A program made the translations under genes and the position numbers. The notes beneath the pieces were generated by a model. It did not search any database. It was not told the DNA's origin and saw only the letters and a list, made by a program, of their open reading frames with translations. A DNA stretch of 53,468 nucleotides from Purshia tridentata (taxonomy: Eukaryota > Streptophyta > Magnoliopsida > Rosales > Rosaceae): positions 1 through 53,468 of the forward strand of contig QANT01007399.1 of the NCBI GenBank assembly GCA_003254885.1, in the 5' to 3' direction. Of this stretch, positions 35,519-48,175 are shown piece after piece (positions within the stretch are counted from its first letter, which is position 1; each line of letters begins with the position of its first letter).

Positions 35519-38500
35519 TTATCGGCCGGCATTATTAGGCTTTAATGTTGGGGCCTGAGTTTGCATGCTTCTGTCGTACTCGAGGGTACCAGTTGCAATA
35601 CTACTCGAACCACGAGCATCAACTTCACCTTTCACATCCACAACGTAAGCATTTAAATTAGGTGACCCAAGCAAGTAGTCAGTCTCTTTGGGAGATCGTT
35701 TGTAATCAGCATTTTCTACTTGCTTTTCCATATTTTCAATTAATCCCTCGAGCTCCGTGAATACTACTTTCATGGAAGGCCTTTCCCCCCCTTTTAACCT
35801 CAAACATCGTTTTGTCAAATTCGCCACTTTTTGGACCAACTCAAAGTTCCCCTCCTTGATTATTTCAGCGTCAAGAATTTTACCCAAACTACCCTCTTCC
35901 ACCGAACAAACAAAGTAGTTTGCTAGGTTTCTCTCTGCCTCAGGCTTTTCGAAAGAAAGTGCCTGTGTACCTGTTAGTAGCTCTGCTAGCACAACTCCAA
36001 AGCTATAGACATCACTCTTTTCTGTTAGAGTGTTTGACTGAAGATATTCAGGGTCTAAGTATCCGCGTGTCCCTTGCACTAAAGTTGATAATTGATCTTG
36101 ATCTTCAGGAACTAATCGTGAAGCTCCAAAGTCTGACACTTTCGCCGTGTAATCCTTGTCTAATAATATGTTTGATGCTTTCACATCTCGGTGTATGATT
36201 TGCAAGGTAGTAGAGTAGTGTAAGNTTCAGGAACTAATCGTGAAGCTCCAAAGTCCGACACTTTCGCCGTGTAATCCTTGTCTAATAATATGTTTGATGC
36301 TTTCACATCTCGGTGTATGATTTGCAAGGTAGTAGAGTAGTGTAAGTATGCTAGTGCATCTGCAGTACCTGCTGCTATATTCAATCGTTTCTCCAATGAG
36401 AGCATTGGTCGTGGTCCGTCTTTGCCCTCTTTTTTATGAATTAGATCATAAAGAGTGCCATTGCTGACGTACTCGTAAACCAATATAGGTGTTGGAGTCT
36501 CCAAACAACAACCCAAGAGCCTCACCACATTTTTGTGGTTGATTTCAGAAAGAACAATCACCTCATTAACAAACTGATTACTTTGGGCTGGGGGAGAATT
36601 AACTTTGGACTTCTTTATGGCAACATCTGTTCCATCTGACAGTTTTCCTTTGTAAACTGTTCCATAAGCTCCTTCACCAATTTTTTCATTGTAATTTTGT
36701 GTGGCCTTCTTAAGTTCTTCTTCAGTAAAAATTCTAGCAGTTGTCGCAACAGTTCCATTGTAACTAGCCAGTTGTTGTTTTAAATGTAAGCCACCATTTT
36801 GTTTAAAGTACATGTCTTTGAGTTTCAAGAACTTTCTTCTCTTCATTCCGCAATATATCCAAAAAATTATAATCAGTAAAACAAAGAAGCTTGCAAGGAC
36901 ACCTACACACAATGAAATCATAACCAAATTTGATTAATATTATAGATTAATTATTTATGCAATTCTATATATAGAAAATTAATATTGAAATGTCTTATTG
37001 ATGATTTAAATGTAATTTTCTAAATTTTTATCCTCACTTGAGTTTTCGTAATGATAGTTAATGTAACTTGCAATGCATTCTTTTCGGTATTTTATTTTAA
37101 GAATAGGAAATTAGATTTCCATCCTTTTATAAGATGTAATTTTCATTAGACCCGAGCATTATATTTTCTATAATTTTCGTTTTGTCCCTTTTATTTCATA
37201 TATTTGTAGTTAAATATTAGTTTATGAATATATATATATATGTATGTATGTGCATCAATATTTACCTACATATTTGTAGGTACACTAATATGATATTATG
37301 AACTTGTTTGTAGGTACGTAATAGGCCACTATATTAATATTAAATTATGTGCGTTACAATATGTTCATATATATTTGTAGGGATGTTAATGTACCTGTGC
37401 TAATAATTTAACAATATATATATATTGTACCTACAAATATATAAATTCAAAGGACCGCAAAACCTAGCTAACAAATTAACAATCTAACACCTGGTTTAAT
37501 GAAAATCAAATCTTATGGAAAGATGGAAATATAAATTTCCTTTCTAAGGAAAAAGATTACGAGAATTTTGGTTAGAATTTTGGAGCTCAAATAAAATAAA
37601 TGGAGTTTTAGATGCAGTACGTCCTTCGTATTCAATGACATATATACAGTATTGCTGTTTTTTTCTTAGACAAACTGAACTTTTCTCATTTAGATCTGTT
37701 TTCCTAATGATAGTTAATGTAACTTGTGTGCTGTATATTAATTAGTATCTAGTACATACCCACTGTAATCTTCAGCGTCTTTGATCCCTTATATTCACTG
37801 CATATCCTCGGGTCGTCTTCGTTTCTGTACCCACTTTTACATTGACAAGTGTAATTTCCAGCTGTATTTATGCAGTCTCCATTCTCGCATGGGTTTGTAG
37901 ACTGACACTCATCAATATCTGAAAATTAAGAAAGGAAAACTCTTATAAATATATCATTTGAACCTTAATTTCCAGTTGCAACAACAATAAACTTATATGT
38001 TTGAAATAGACATACAAAATTAATAAGATATATAACATATATATAGATTGATGACAGACCTTTGCAACCAACAGAGAGGTATGGATTCCCTTCGTAGCCT
38101 TCCAGGCAGCGGCAAGTGTAACCAGACGGACCATCGTCGATGGGCCGGTTGGCGCAGGTGCGGTCGGGGCATGAATTATTGGAGCAATTTTTGATATCGC
38201 CCTCAATTACCCAATTAACAATGGCTGGAAGCTGGGTTGTTTTGTTGAGTTGTTCAAAGCTTTTATTGCCGGAGAATGTGAAATTAGTTGGGTCCACAAT
38301 GAAGGAGTAGCTGCACGGATAGTCAGAGTACCACTGAGCCGTTTCATTAAGACTGCTGTCACCCAAAGCCCTACCACTCAAACTAATCGTGAAATTTTGC
38401 ATTCCACTAGGGATTTCATGTTGGGAACACCCATAGCCTGAGCAAGAGTCGCTAAATTCCTTACCAAGAAGTGTGGTACACAAGGTGACGCCGTACCCTG

Positions 38501-39033
38501 CTATCAACATGCTTTCGGCTGGGTCTGGGTTTACGAGATGACCTGTGAAAATTGCCATAGCGTCACATCCAAGGGTAAAGAACTGGTTCTTGGTAGAGAG
38601 GGTANAGGGTAAAGAACTGGTTCTTGGTAGAGAGGGTATAAAGAGAAGGCAGCACGAGCCATTCGCCCTCGGCAGTTGTTTCCGGACCCTCACAGGTGCG
38701 GACTACATTCTGCGTTATGTTCAACTCACCCTCATAAAGGGAAAAGCCAGTAATACTGATATTACCTTTCACCGAATATTCGGCAAAGTCCGTCCAGTAT
38801 GCTGATTTGGTGGTTTCGTTGCAGGTGATGTTGAATTTTGGTTCCAGGTAACAGGCCTCACCTATGCCAAATGGATATGGGATTGTGAGATCACCACACT
38901 TGTAATTAGTGCACCCAGGCTTGACCAGAGAAGGCTCGGCTTGAGCAGCTGCTACACCTGCTGCTGCAGCTAAGATTAACAGGCCCACTCGCAGAATACA
39001 GCTCCCATGTAAGGCCATGGCTGCCCTATGCAT
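35519..39033 (-). CDS. WAK F: wall-associated receptor kinase, intact after assembly correction
   Basis: Exons 39033-38060, 37918-37760 and 36902-35519. As written, two frameshifts are present, each exactly at a single N flanked by a direct repeat: 33 bp at 38605 and 121 bp at 36225. Removing one repeat plus the N (34 and 122 bases) restores one open frame of 786 aa. The signal peptide runs through [20 protein letters not shown], followed by a GUB_WAK domain with [17 protein letters not shown]. Exon 1 ends in an EGF-like motif ([13 protein letters not shown]). Exon 2 is an EGF-Ca domain ([16 protein letters not shown]). The transmembrane helix is followed by MKRRK. The kinase has [26 protein letters not shown] and SDFGAS. 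The tail ends NNAGR. It belongs to the E/F/I subfamily. ATG 39033 or in-frame 39018 are both possible starts. Confidence 0.88.
36104..36346. other. Probable assembly duplication, 121 bp, around N 36225
   Basis: Bases 36104-36224 and 36226-36346 differ at one position (TCTGACAC versus TCCGACAC). Collapsing 122 bases restores the kinase frame of WAK F. The segment covers HRDVKASN and SDFGAS, which would otherwise appear twice. Confidence 0.9.
38572..38638. other. Probable assembly duplication, 33 bp, around N 38605
   Basis: Bases 38572-38604 and 38606-38638 are identical copies starting AGGGTAAAGAACTGG. Collapsing 34 bases restores exon 1 of WAK F ([17 protein letters not shown]). Confidence 0.9.
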
Positions 39034-39153
39034 GCACCACTAAGTACGTACTACGTACTTAATTAATTCGTTTCCTTTATCTAGCTAGCTAGTACTGTGT
39101 ATGTATTTGCTTAATTGCTTGCTTGTGACAAGTATAAGTGCTAGCCTGCATGG

Positions 39154-39164
39154 TCTTTTATAGG
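39154..39164 (-). promoter_or_regulatory. TATA box of WAK F
   Basis: The - strand reads CCTATAAAAGA, about 120 bases before the ATG at 39033. The same motif in the same setting (next to GACCATGCAGGCTAGCAC) occurs upstream of the two exon 1 scraps, and a variant lies upstream of WAK I, so it is conserved across the array. Confidence 0.65.
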
Positions 39165-39169
39165 CCCTT

Positions 39170-41994
39170 ATGGCTCATCATTCATATTAACTATTAATTA
39201 AGGGTTAGTTAGGAGAAATGTCTTCCTCTTTACTTGTCTGTATGTACTGCTAATTTAATTACATGTTCCTGTCCAGGGTCCATATCGATCATCAGGTCGT
39301 CCCTAATCTATATTAATTACTTAATTATTTCCTCTTTTAGTAAATGCAATAATGGAATAGCCCCACTAGGCAATTGGTAATAGTACGTCAAGAAGACAAC
39401 TACCAAAGTCTTTCTTTTTTCTTGGTAAATTGGCGCAAAGTCAAACACAGCTGTCAGCTAGATGTTTATAATAAAAGATAGTTCACACGCCAAATTGCCC
39501 ATAGTGACTTGGTCTTTTTTTATGCTATTATCTTAGTGGGAAAAAACAGTCGAGAGTCACAAATTAAACCCTACTCTTATTTATTTATTCTACTTGAGAG
39601 GCTAGTGACGAATAAAAATGATAAAATGATGTCACGTCATGATCATGATTTATGACCACTATGGCTCTATTGATATTTATTTCGTTATAGCCAATGCAAT
39701 CCCACTTGGTAATATTCAATTAGCTAGCCACTTATCCCAAACAAGATGATAAAATCAAAAAATCAATAGCCCACTTGGTCGTCCTTAGAGTGGGGAGAGG
39801 GACTATATACATTATTCTATATTAGATTATGAACTACATATTCAGATAAAAATTTACTTAATTAAAAGTTTAAATTGATAATTTGACAACATATATAACA
39901 TGCATACCATATATATGGAAAACATTTTACTGTCAATATCGCATATTTTCTTTAAATCTGAAATATATTGTACCTAACGTGTTTATCTGCAAATTGTAAA
40001 AGGGAAAACCGTTTTACAAAACATTACTAAATGTCCCCTTATGTTCCTGGATTGTATGAATGTATTATTAATCGGTGAAGTACATTCTTGCTTTAATATA
40101 TATTACATTAACAATCTAATAACATTATAATAGATTTACATATATATATATATAAAATAGCTGTACAGTCTATTTATATTTTCAAAAGAATAAAAACGAT
40201 CGAGAAAGGAACGGTTGAAAAAAGTTTATAAATCTTTTTGGTTTCTAGAAGATAATAAGAAATAGTAGCTTTAATTAAGTAACCACGATGGCTTCACTAA
40301 TTTATTTGTTCTTAAAACAATCAATAATATGACAGGTCATTTTTGTATATTAAATTATGTAAAAAACAAATTGATAGTAAGTACAAAAATCTTTTAGAGG
40401 ATAAATAAGGGAAGGTACTATTTAATTGGTTGTTAAATGAGAATGCAGTTAAAGTGATCAAAAAGTAATAAGTCTTCTTTGGCCATATATCTGAGTTGAC
40501 TTCTTATTTTATTTTGAATTGGCCATCAACCTTAAATTGTTCTTATTTTATCCATGCATAGATAAAATAAGAAGTCACTTGACTCACTTTAAGGTACTAT
40601 ATATGGTCAGATATATTATAATTTTTTTTTGGTCTGAATTCTCATTATACATTGACATCCAGTCAATAAACTCTTTCTTAATTATGGCCTTTTCTCACAC
40701 CAACTAAAACGGAAGTCCCACTTTATTATTATTATATATAAACAAAATAGGTCTTTTTTTATTATAAACAAAATAAGTCTTTTTTTATTAATTATAAATA
40801 AAATAAGTCTCAAACACCCAACTTCAATAATGTTTGATGTTTCATTAATTTAAATATATATATTAAAGAGAATCAAATTTTAAATATATTTTAACGTTAT
40901 ATTTACCACATTCTTAATTATCCAAACTTTTGTTTCCTACTTTATATGTCATCACTTTACTGAATAAAGTTTTTATTTTTCTTTTAGGGGTTTTTATTTG
41001 TAATTTAGTGTCTAATGTATAAATAATATATAAAGTGGAAAAACAAAAAAAAAGTTGGGATGTCTACTGATAATATTCTAATATTAACTCTTTAATTATC
41101 TTATTTATTAATTCTGTATATTTTTATTTATAAAATATTTAGGCTAACTTTCAACGTACATGACTTATATTTATTGTCCGTAAATGGAAAAGGCTACGCT
41201 TTGTATAACAATATTGTTCAAAGTAAAAGCTTTAGCAGTTTAATGTTTGAGTACGTACTTCACCAGGTTAAGATGTAGGACTTTCTTATTGCAAAGCCCT
41301 TTACCGTTTTGAGTATTTCCACTATGGTCAGTTGTTCAGGATTAAAACTTAAAAGCATGCCTTTAAGTTTCCTATTGTTTGAAATTTGCAAGAGCAATAG
41401 GTTTGGCAAAGGGCCTAGCAAGTAAAGTCTGCTCTGTCTGAAGGGGGGTGGTCAAACCTACTGGTGTTCTATTTAATTCATTCTTATATGCATTCCGAAT
41501 TCCAGTGGCATCTACTTGATATTTTGTAAGTCATTTGCTATGCCTAGAATGGTAAAAAATGTTGGTTTAATTATTTCATAGCATGTGTTGGTATTTTGTG
41601 ATGAAAGTCTAACTCTGCTCATGTAGCTAGGATGTGTTTGTAAGCTTAAACTTAACGTTCTTGTCCTTGTTTTCTTACTTTTTATTGTGTTCTTATCTTT
41701 ATTGTAATCGAATTATAACTTCTTGCTTATGATCAATACTGCATGTTATGCTCTCCTTGCTTTGCATAAAGTACATAACAGCAATTTTGAACAGGACATT
41801 TCTAGTAATTATACAAGTACAAAACAGTTACATAGCTTTATTTCATCAAGCAATAAAAAATACCAGATTACTTTACAACCCACAATACAGCAGCATGTAT
41901 GCTGACATACTTTGATTTTACAAGGAACGACTCAAACTGAAACCAAATACAATTCAATACACAATATCACTAGAAAGGACAAGTTGTCAATAAA
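39170..41994. other. 5' flank of WAK F and intergenic DNA to WAK G
   Basis: Bases 39170-39800 are the conserved promoter block shared with WAK I. A tandem repeat of about 27 bp, three units of ATAAACAAAATA(A/G)GTCTTTTTTT, lies at 40739-40810. Bases 41740-41994 are trailer sequence shared with the other E/F/I copies. No gene is supported in the rest. Confidence 0.5.
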
Positions 41995-44900
41995 TTATCG
42001 CCCAGCATCATAAGGCTTTAACATTTGGGCATGAGTTTGCATGCTGCTATCGTACTCAAGAGTATTGGTTATATTACTACTAGAACCACCATCATCACCT
42101 TCACCTTTAACATCCACAACATAAGCGTTTAAATTTGGTGACCCAAGCAAGTGATCGGTGTCTTTGGGAGATCGTTTGAAATCAGTCTTTCCCCCACCTG
42201 CATGCTTTGTCATATCTCTCAATAACTCCTCGAGCTCCATGGATACTGTTCTCATCGTGGGCCTTTCCTCCCCTTTTAACCTCAAACATCTTTTTGCTAG
42301 ATCCGCCACTTTTTCAACAGTCTCAAAATTTCCATCCTTCACCACTTCAGTGTCAACAATTTGACCCAAGTGACCCTTTTCCATTGAACAAACAAAGTAG
42401 TTTCCTAGATTTCTCTCTGCCTCAGGCTTTTGAAAAGAAAGTGCCTTTTGGCTTGTTAGTAGCTCCACTAGGACAACTCCAAAACTATACACGTCACTCT
42501 TTTCTGTTAGTGTGTTTGATTGAAGATATTCAGGGTCTAAGTATCCGAGTGTTCCTTGCACTAAAATTGATAGTTGATTTTGATCTTCTGGAACCAATCG
42601 TGAAGCTCCAAAATCAGACACTTTTGCCGTATAATCCTTCTCTAATAGTATGTTTGTTGCCTTCACATCTCTGTGTATGATTTGCAAGGAAGTGGAGTAG
42701 TGTAAGTATGCTAGTGCTTCTGCAGTATCTGCTGCTATATTCAATCGCAATTCCAATGAAAGTGGTGGTGGCCCTGCTTTGCCGTCTTTTTTGTGAATGT
42801 GATCATAAAGAGTGCCATTGGTGATGTACTCGTAAACTAGTAAAGGTGTTGGGGTCTCTAAACAACAACCCAACAGCCGCACAACATTTCTGTGGCTAAT
42901 TTGAGAAAGAACAATCACCTCATTAACAAATTGATTACTTTGGGCTGGGGCAGAATTAATTTTGGATTTCTTTATTGCAACCACTTTTTCATCTGAAAGT
43001 ATTCCTTTGTAAACTGTTCCATAAGCTCCTTCACCAATTTTTCCACTTACATGGTAATTGTTTGTGGCCTTTTTTAGTTCTTCTTCAGTGAAGATTCTGG
43101 CTGCTGTCTCAACAAATCCATCGTAACTTGCCAGTTGTTGTTTTAAAAGTAAGCCACCATTTTGTTTAAAGTACTTGTCTTGAAGTTTCTTGAACTTTCT
43201 TCTCTTCATTCCACAATATATCCAAAAAATTGCAACCAGTAAAACAAAGAAACTCATAGTGATACCTGCACATAATATAAATATCACAATTAACCACTTT
43301 AATTTGGTTTATATAATTTAGTTACTTATATGAGTAAATATCAAGGCATGGGTATGGATGTAAAAAATAGATTGGCAAAAAAGAGAATAGTAAATTAATC
43401 TTGGTTTTATTTTTTCTTTTTTAGCTTCAAGGTTTTGACAAAGTACTGTATTGAGAATAAATATGATCATATGTATCACAATGAAGTGGATATATTTGGG
43501 TCTTCCAAATCTATTTAGTAAACAATCTGCTTCTTAATGTAACATGTACGTACTGGATTCTTTTCTTTTTTCTTTTTTCTTTTTAAAGAAAAAACTTGCG
43601 ATATAGGTTAGAGTTTAATTTGGATCCAAAAGGGGACAAATAAAATAAATGGATATTTAGGTCCGGTCCCTACACTGACATATGTAGCTAGTATTAATTA
43701 GTTTCACCATCTCTTCTCAAAATTTTTTTTTTTTTATCTATTTACCATTTTTGTTTGCTTTACTAAGCAGTAATGCAAGCACTAAGCTATTTCATGTTAT
43801 AGGACACTTGTTAATATGTAAATAGCTAGGTAGCTGGTACATAACATACCCAATGAAATTTTCAGGGGAGTACTGTTCTTTGATGTGGAATTGTCTTTCA
43901 CGCAAGTCGTGTTTTCCATTCTGTGCCCTTTGAGACATGAACAAGAGTAATTCCCTGGTAAATTTGTGCATATTCCATTATGGCAAAGGTCTGACTTGCA
44001 CTCATCAATATCTGAAAAGAGATCAGGAAAACTATATATCACAGGTGAATCAGGTAAAATCTCAGTTTTGAGCTTTAATTTCCAGCTGGAACAACTATAT
44101 ATATGTGCGGGTGTTTGAATAAGAGATGCAAATATTCATATATTCATGTGTTTAGGAGATAATCACCATGGCAACCGCCTGGGAGGTATGGGTTTCCTTC
44201 GTAACCTGGCAAGCACTGGCAGAAATAACCATTCCGATTGATGCGGTTGACACACTTGCTATTATTTCCCTTGCATGCAAAATCCTGCCGCTTTGCAGCT
44301 TCAGTACATGAGTCTGGCTCAACCCCAATTGCCCAATTAAGAACCATTGGAAGCTGTTCTACGCTGCTCAGTTGTTGAAAACTTTTATTGGAGAATGTGA
44401 ACTGGCCTTCTTCCACAATGAAGGCGTAGCTGCAGGGGTTAATTAAAGTCCCATATATTCGTATGGTTGTTATAGCTACTCAGTGTTACAGTACGATTGT
44501 TTAGTCCAACAGGGATGTTAGTTTGGCAACACCCAACACCAGAGCAAGAGTCCTGATCAACGCTGCTGAGGTTGTTGCACAAGGACATGCAGCCGGTTAT
44601 GAATTCTTCTTCGCCTCGGAAGCCTTGGAAAATTGCATAAGTGTCACAGCCAACGGCTATGAACTTGTTTTTGGTATCTGAGATGGTGAAAGGAGGCACA
44701 GATAGATAAGGGCTATTGCTGTCCATTCCCATAGCGTTTTCGTCATAGCAATCTTGGGCTACGTGCTGTAATATCTGCATCTCAGCCTCAGCAAGGGAGA
44801 AGTTAGTAGCAATGATATTACTACCCGCCCAGTATGCTTTTGGGGGGTCAGTGGATTTGTTACAATCGATAGCAAAGTCTTTATCTCCCTGTAGCAGGTA

Positions 44901-45083
44901 GCAACCATCACCTATGCCAAATGGATATGGGATTGTGAGATTACCGCATCGCTCAGTGCAACCAGGTAGGGCTTGAGGCAGGGATTGAGCATCTGTCGTT
45001 GTTGCAGCCGCTAATATTAACACCAGTAGTACTGATCCCACCAAAGAGACTTGCATAACAAGCATCCTCCCCAGTAAGGCCAT
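41995..45083 (-). pseudogene. WAK G: wall-associated kinase with a 4-bp insertion, possibly chimeric
   Basis: Exons 45083-44167, 44011-43850 and 43265-41995. Exon 1 has a signal peptide (MALLGRMLVMQVSLVGSVLL), [18 protein letters not shown] and an EGF-like motif. It carries four extra bases near 44442 (GGTTAATTAAAGTCCC against GGTTAAAGTCCC in sister genes), so IWDFN is followed by TAA. Without them the gene would be 781 aa. Exon 2 is EGF-Ca (DIDECKSDLCHNGIC). Exon 3 is fully open: transmembrane segment, [32 protein letters not shown] and the tail KPYDAGR. The ectodomain resembles WAK A-D, whereas the kinase resembles WAK E/F/I. The insertion is a short duplication and could be recent or an error. 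Confidence 0.87.
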
Positions 45084-45186
45084 GGCACCTCTTCTACTTA
45101 ATTAACTCTAGCTTCTTGTAAGTGGAATATTGCTACAAATATTTGTATTGCTTAATTATGAGTAAAGTAAGTGGTTGCTTGCATGG

Positions 45187-45197
45187 TCTTTTATAGG
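45187..45197 (-). promoter_or_regulatory. TATA box of WAK G
   Basis: The - strand reads CCTATAAAAGA about 105 bases before the ATG at 45083, the same motif as upstream of WAK F. Confidence 0.6.
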
Positions 45198-45542
45198 GCC
45201 TCATGGTCAAGGGGTTAGGGAAATGTCTTCGTCCATAGTCCATAGACTCCAGACTTATTACATGTCTATTCCAATATTCCTATATCATGAATTGAGGTCG
45301 TCTCTATTATTTAATTGCTGTTTGCAAAAGAAAACCCACTTGTTAATACTCAATAAGCCCACTTGGTTATCCCAATTGCCAATAATTAAGCCAAAAGGTA
45401 ACTTTTTTTTTTTTCCTTTTTCCTGTAAATTAATAAGCACAAAGTCAAGCACAAGCAGGAGATCAAGTGGGATTACCAATTGATATAGCTAGTCCTTTTT
45501 TAATCATATGCAATAGGAAATATAAATTAGATATATGTGTTT

Positions 45543-46747
45543 GGGGAAGTGCTAGAGGACCTCAAAAATTTATGTCTCAATTATGCCTCAATGACATGGA
45601 TTTTTCATATAATTATAATATTTAATTAATTTAAAGACAGCTTATAAATATTTGCCATATAAGACATTTCAAAGACTTGTCTATCCTTTTTAAATATCTT
45701 GAAAATTTTAAATTTAACTACAAAAAAATTAGGTTTAAAAGAGATTTTTATTTACCAATTAAAATTAGGAAAAACAAGGAACATGTTCATATGCTAACAA
45801 GCAAACAAGATCGAGCTCTTATTGAAAAAGGAGGAAAATCACTTTGATATCTTCAACCTTTTCTTTCATTCCGCCCTAATAGAATAGAAGAAAGTTTCAC
45901 TTGAAAGACACCATCGATTCAAAGAATGAACCTTCCTACGTACAAGGGGAAAGATTGAATATTAACAGTTTAACACCATAGAATTCTAATTTTTGCAAAA
46001 CTTGCTCAACGACGAAAGGTCCCACTTTTGGAACTACAACCCTGGCAAATAAGGCGACGACAAAGTAACAAAGTATCAAATGCAAGGAAGGCAAGATGTA
46101 TTGGATGAAGGGGTGCTCTTCCATCCTTTATTTGATTTTGGGGTTACCAAATTAATTTAGACTTTAAATAGAGCAATTACTACAAACATATAAGCTTAAG
46201 AACTAAAGATGTGCTTGGTTTTGGTTGATTTTTCACCTTGTATGCCCAATATTAAAGATATGAACTTTGACCATTTATTTCCTTCCCCACTGCAATCGGT
46301 TTAGACGGCGTCTTGGTAAAAAATTCATTAATAAAAAAACGAAGCTCACTCCTTCCATACACAGAGCCTATATATTAAGTATATATCTTTAACTTTTCAG
46401 GTGTCATGTAAACGGGTGGCAAGAACCATAGGTTCTGTGGGAATTATGTTCCAAGTCGAACCTTTGATAATTTTAATGGAGATGAATAAGGTTTCTTCAA
46501 ACAGAAATTTAATTGAGTTATAGATAATAAATTAAATATAAAAGTGTAATAACATAAATAATTGTTGTCAGTAAATTTGTGAAAGGTAAGATGGTCTTTC
46601 AATAAAAATGATCTTAGTGTAATTTTAATATAAACGGTGATGTGTATAATCAATAAAAAATTAACTACTTATGTGTCTAATTAATATTGCCATATAGGAT
46701 TGAGGCACAATTGAAGCGCAATCTTTTAAGGCCCAAAATCTTTTCCC
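45543..46747. mobile_element. Putative 1.2-kb inverted-repeat transposon
   Basis: The left end (GGGGAAGTGCTAGAGGACCT, then CAAAA) pairs loosely with the reverse complement of the right end (GGGAAAAGATTTTGGGCCTT, then AAAAG). Both arms carry a CTTCAATTGTGCCTCAAT or CTCAATTATGCCTCAAT core. No clear target-site duplication is seen, and the interior has no recognised transposase. The 62-codon frame at 45936-46124 has no known motif. Confidence 0.5.
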
Positions 46748-47939
46748 TTTTTTTTTTTACAAATAAAAATATGTCTACTTAACACTCAGAATATATATCT
46801 AAGAACACTTATTGAAAGCTATACCAAAGTTGTTATATATATTTCAATAAAAATTCACCAAGTCAATAGTTTTTTATTTTTCAAGTTCTCTTTTTTATTT
46901 ATGTAGCGAAGAATCATGTTTAAGAGCGAACTCTATAATTATTGAAAATTGTTGTGATAGGTGTATTGTTTTTGTATTTAAAAGAAGAAAAATAAGAAGG
47001 AAAAGGTTGAACAAAGACTTTGATCCTATTAGTTCTAGAAAAATAAGAAATTGTAGCTTGAACTAACTTAAGATGGTGACTTAAATAATAAATTTGTTTA
47101 AAATCAGCAATAACATATAAAATTTTGCAAGAAACAAATTGATAGTAAGTACAACTGTACAACGAATTTTCTTTCTTAAAATATACCATTTGGTAGTTAA
47201 ACGAGAATAACGCAAGTGATAAAATAAGAAATCAAATCAGGTAAGAGGGATCAAACAATCACACATATATATTCTCATTATACTTTGACGTTAACTCTTC
47301 AAGTTGACTTTGATTTTCTCACCAAATAATATGGAAAGCCCTCAGCCTACCTTAAATTGTGCCTCTAGTGGATTAAAAAATGAATTTGAGCAATATATTG
47401 AATAATATCATGTGGAAAGATAAAGGTCACTCTTGTATCTTTGCCCTGCTTTGTTGGCAGATATATATCAAGAATTGGTCCTAGGTACCAATTCATGATC
47501 CTCTTGTTTTGGCTACTTTAAAGTGGAAATTAATGATTAATTGTTGTTTGGCGACCTGTAGCATAAAACTTCGTGAGATGGAAAAAAAAAATTTATGAGT
47601 AACCAATACACCGTTATATGGTGACATCAATTCAACATGTAAGAGTGTCTAACATGTTTATCTTTATGGAGTATAATATTAATAAAATCTATTCATATTA
47701 TGACACATATATTAGGTACACTATATAGTGCGCAGTATATCAGTTATACCGAAAATCTCTCGTGAGGTGAAATGCTAGTAGAAGATTTTACCATAAATCA
47801 TATATTAAGATTTATATATTTTAACATTGAATCTCAGTAATTCACATGGTACAATTATCAAACACATACTTGAGTCATATACATAGAAAGTGGTTATCTT
47901 TAAATTTACGATAAATTACACTACTACGTCATGCACCAA
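46748..47939. other. Intergenic, AT-rich
   Basis: Nothing identified beyond homopolymers and AT repeats. Confidence 0.5.
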
Positions 47940-48175
47940 CATCGATCACTTGTCATCAAATATGCTGTTGTGGGTTGGGTGAATTCGCTACAATTGACAA
48001 AAAAACTTGCCTCCCTCGAGGTGACATTTTCCAACCATGCCAAATGGATATGGAATTGTGAAATTACCGCAGTGGTCAGAGCAGCCAGGCAGGGCATGAG
48101 ACAGGGCTTGAGTTGTTGCAGCTGCTACAAGTACGACAATAGGAGTTTCATTCCAAGCATTCCATGTAAGGTCAT
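47940..48175 (-). pseudogene. WAK H: exon 1 fragment
   Basis: The start codon at 48175 (MTLHGMLGM) is followed by a stop after 16 codons. A second frame then gives ALPGCSDHCGNFTIPYPFGM, the WAK signature, with a deletion shortly after. About 235 bp remain of an exon of roughly 900 bp, with no EGF or kinase part nearby on this strand. A CTATAAAAGA motif at 48243-48252 (- strand) shows that the promoter end survives. Confidence 0.8.

Noticed and set aside
36104..36346. Duplicated HRD/DFG segment in WAK F as a real double catalytic loop
   Set aside because: It is centred on an N, breaks the frame, and collapses to a perfect kinase.
45936..46124. 62-codon hydrophobic frame on the - strand
   Set aside because: No known motif, and it lies inside a putative transposon.
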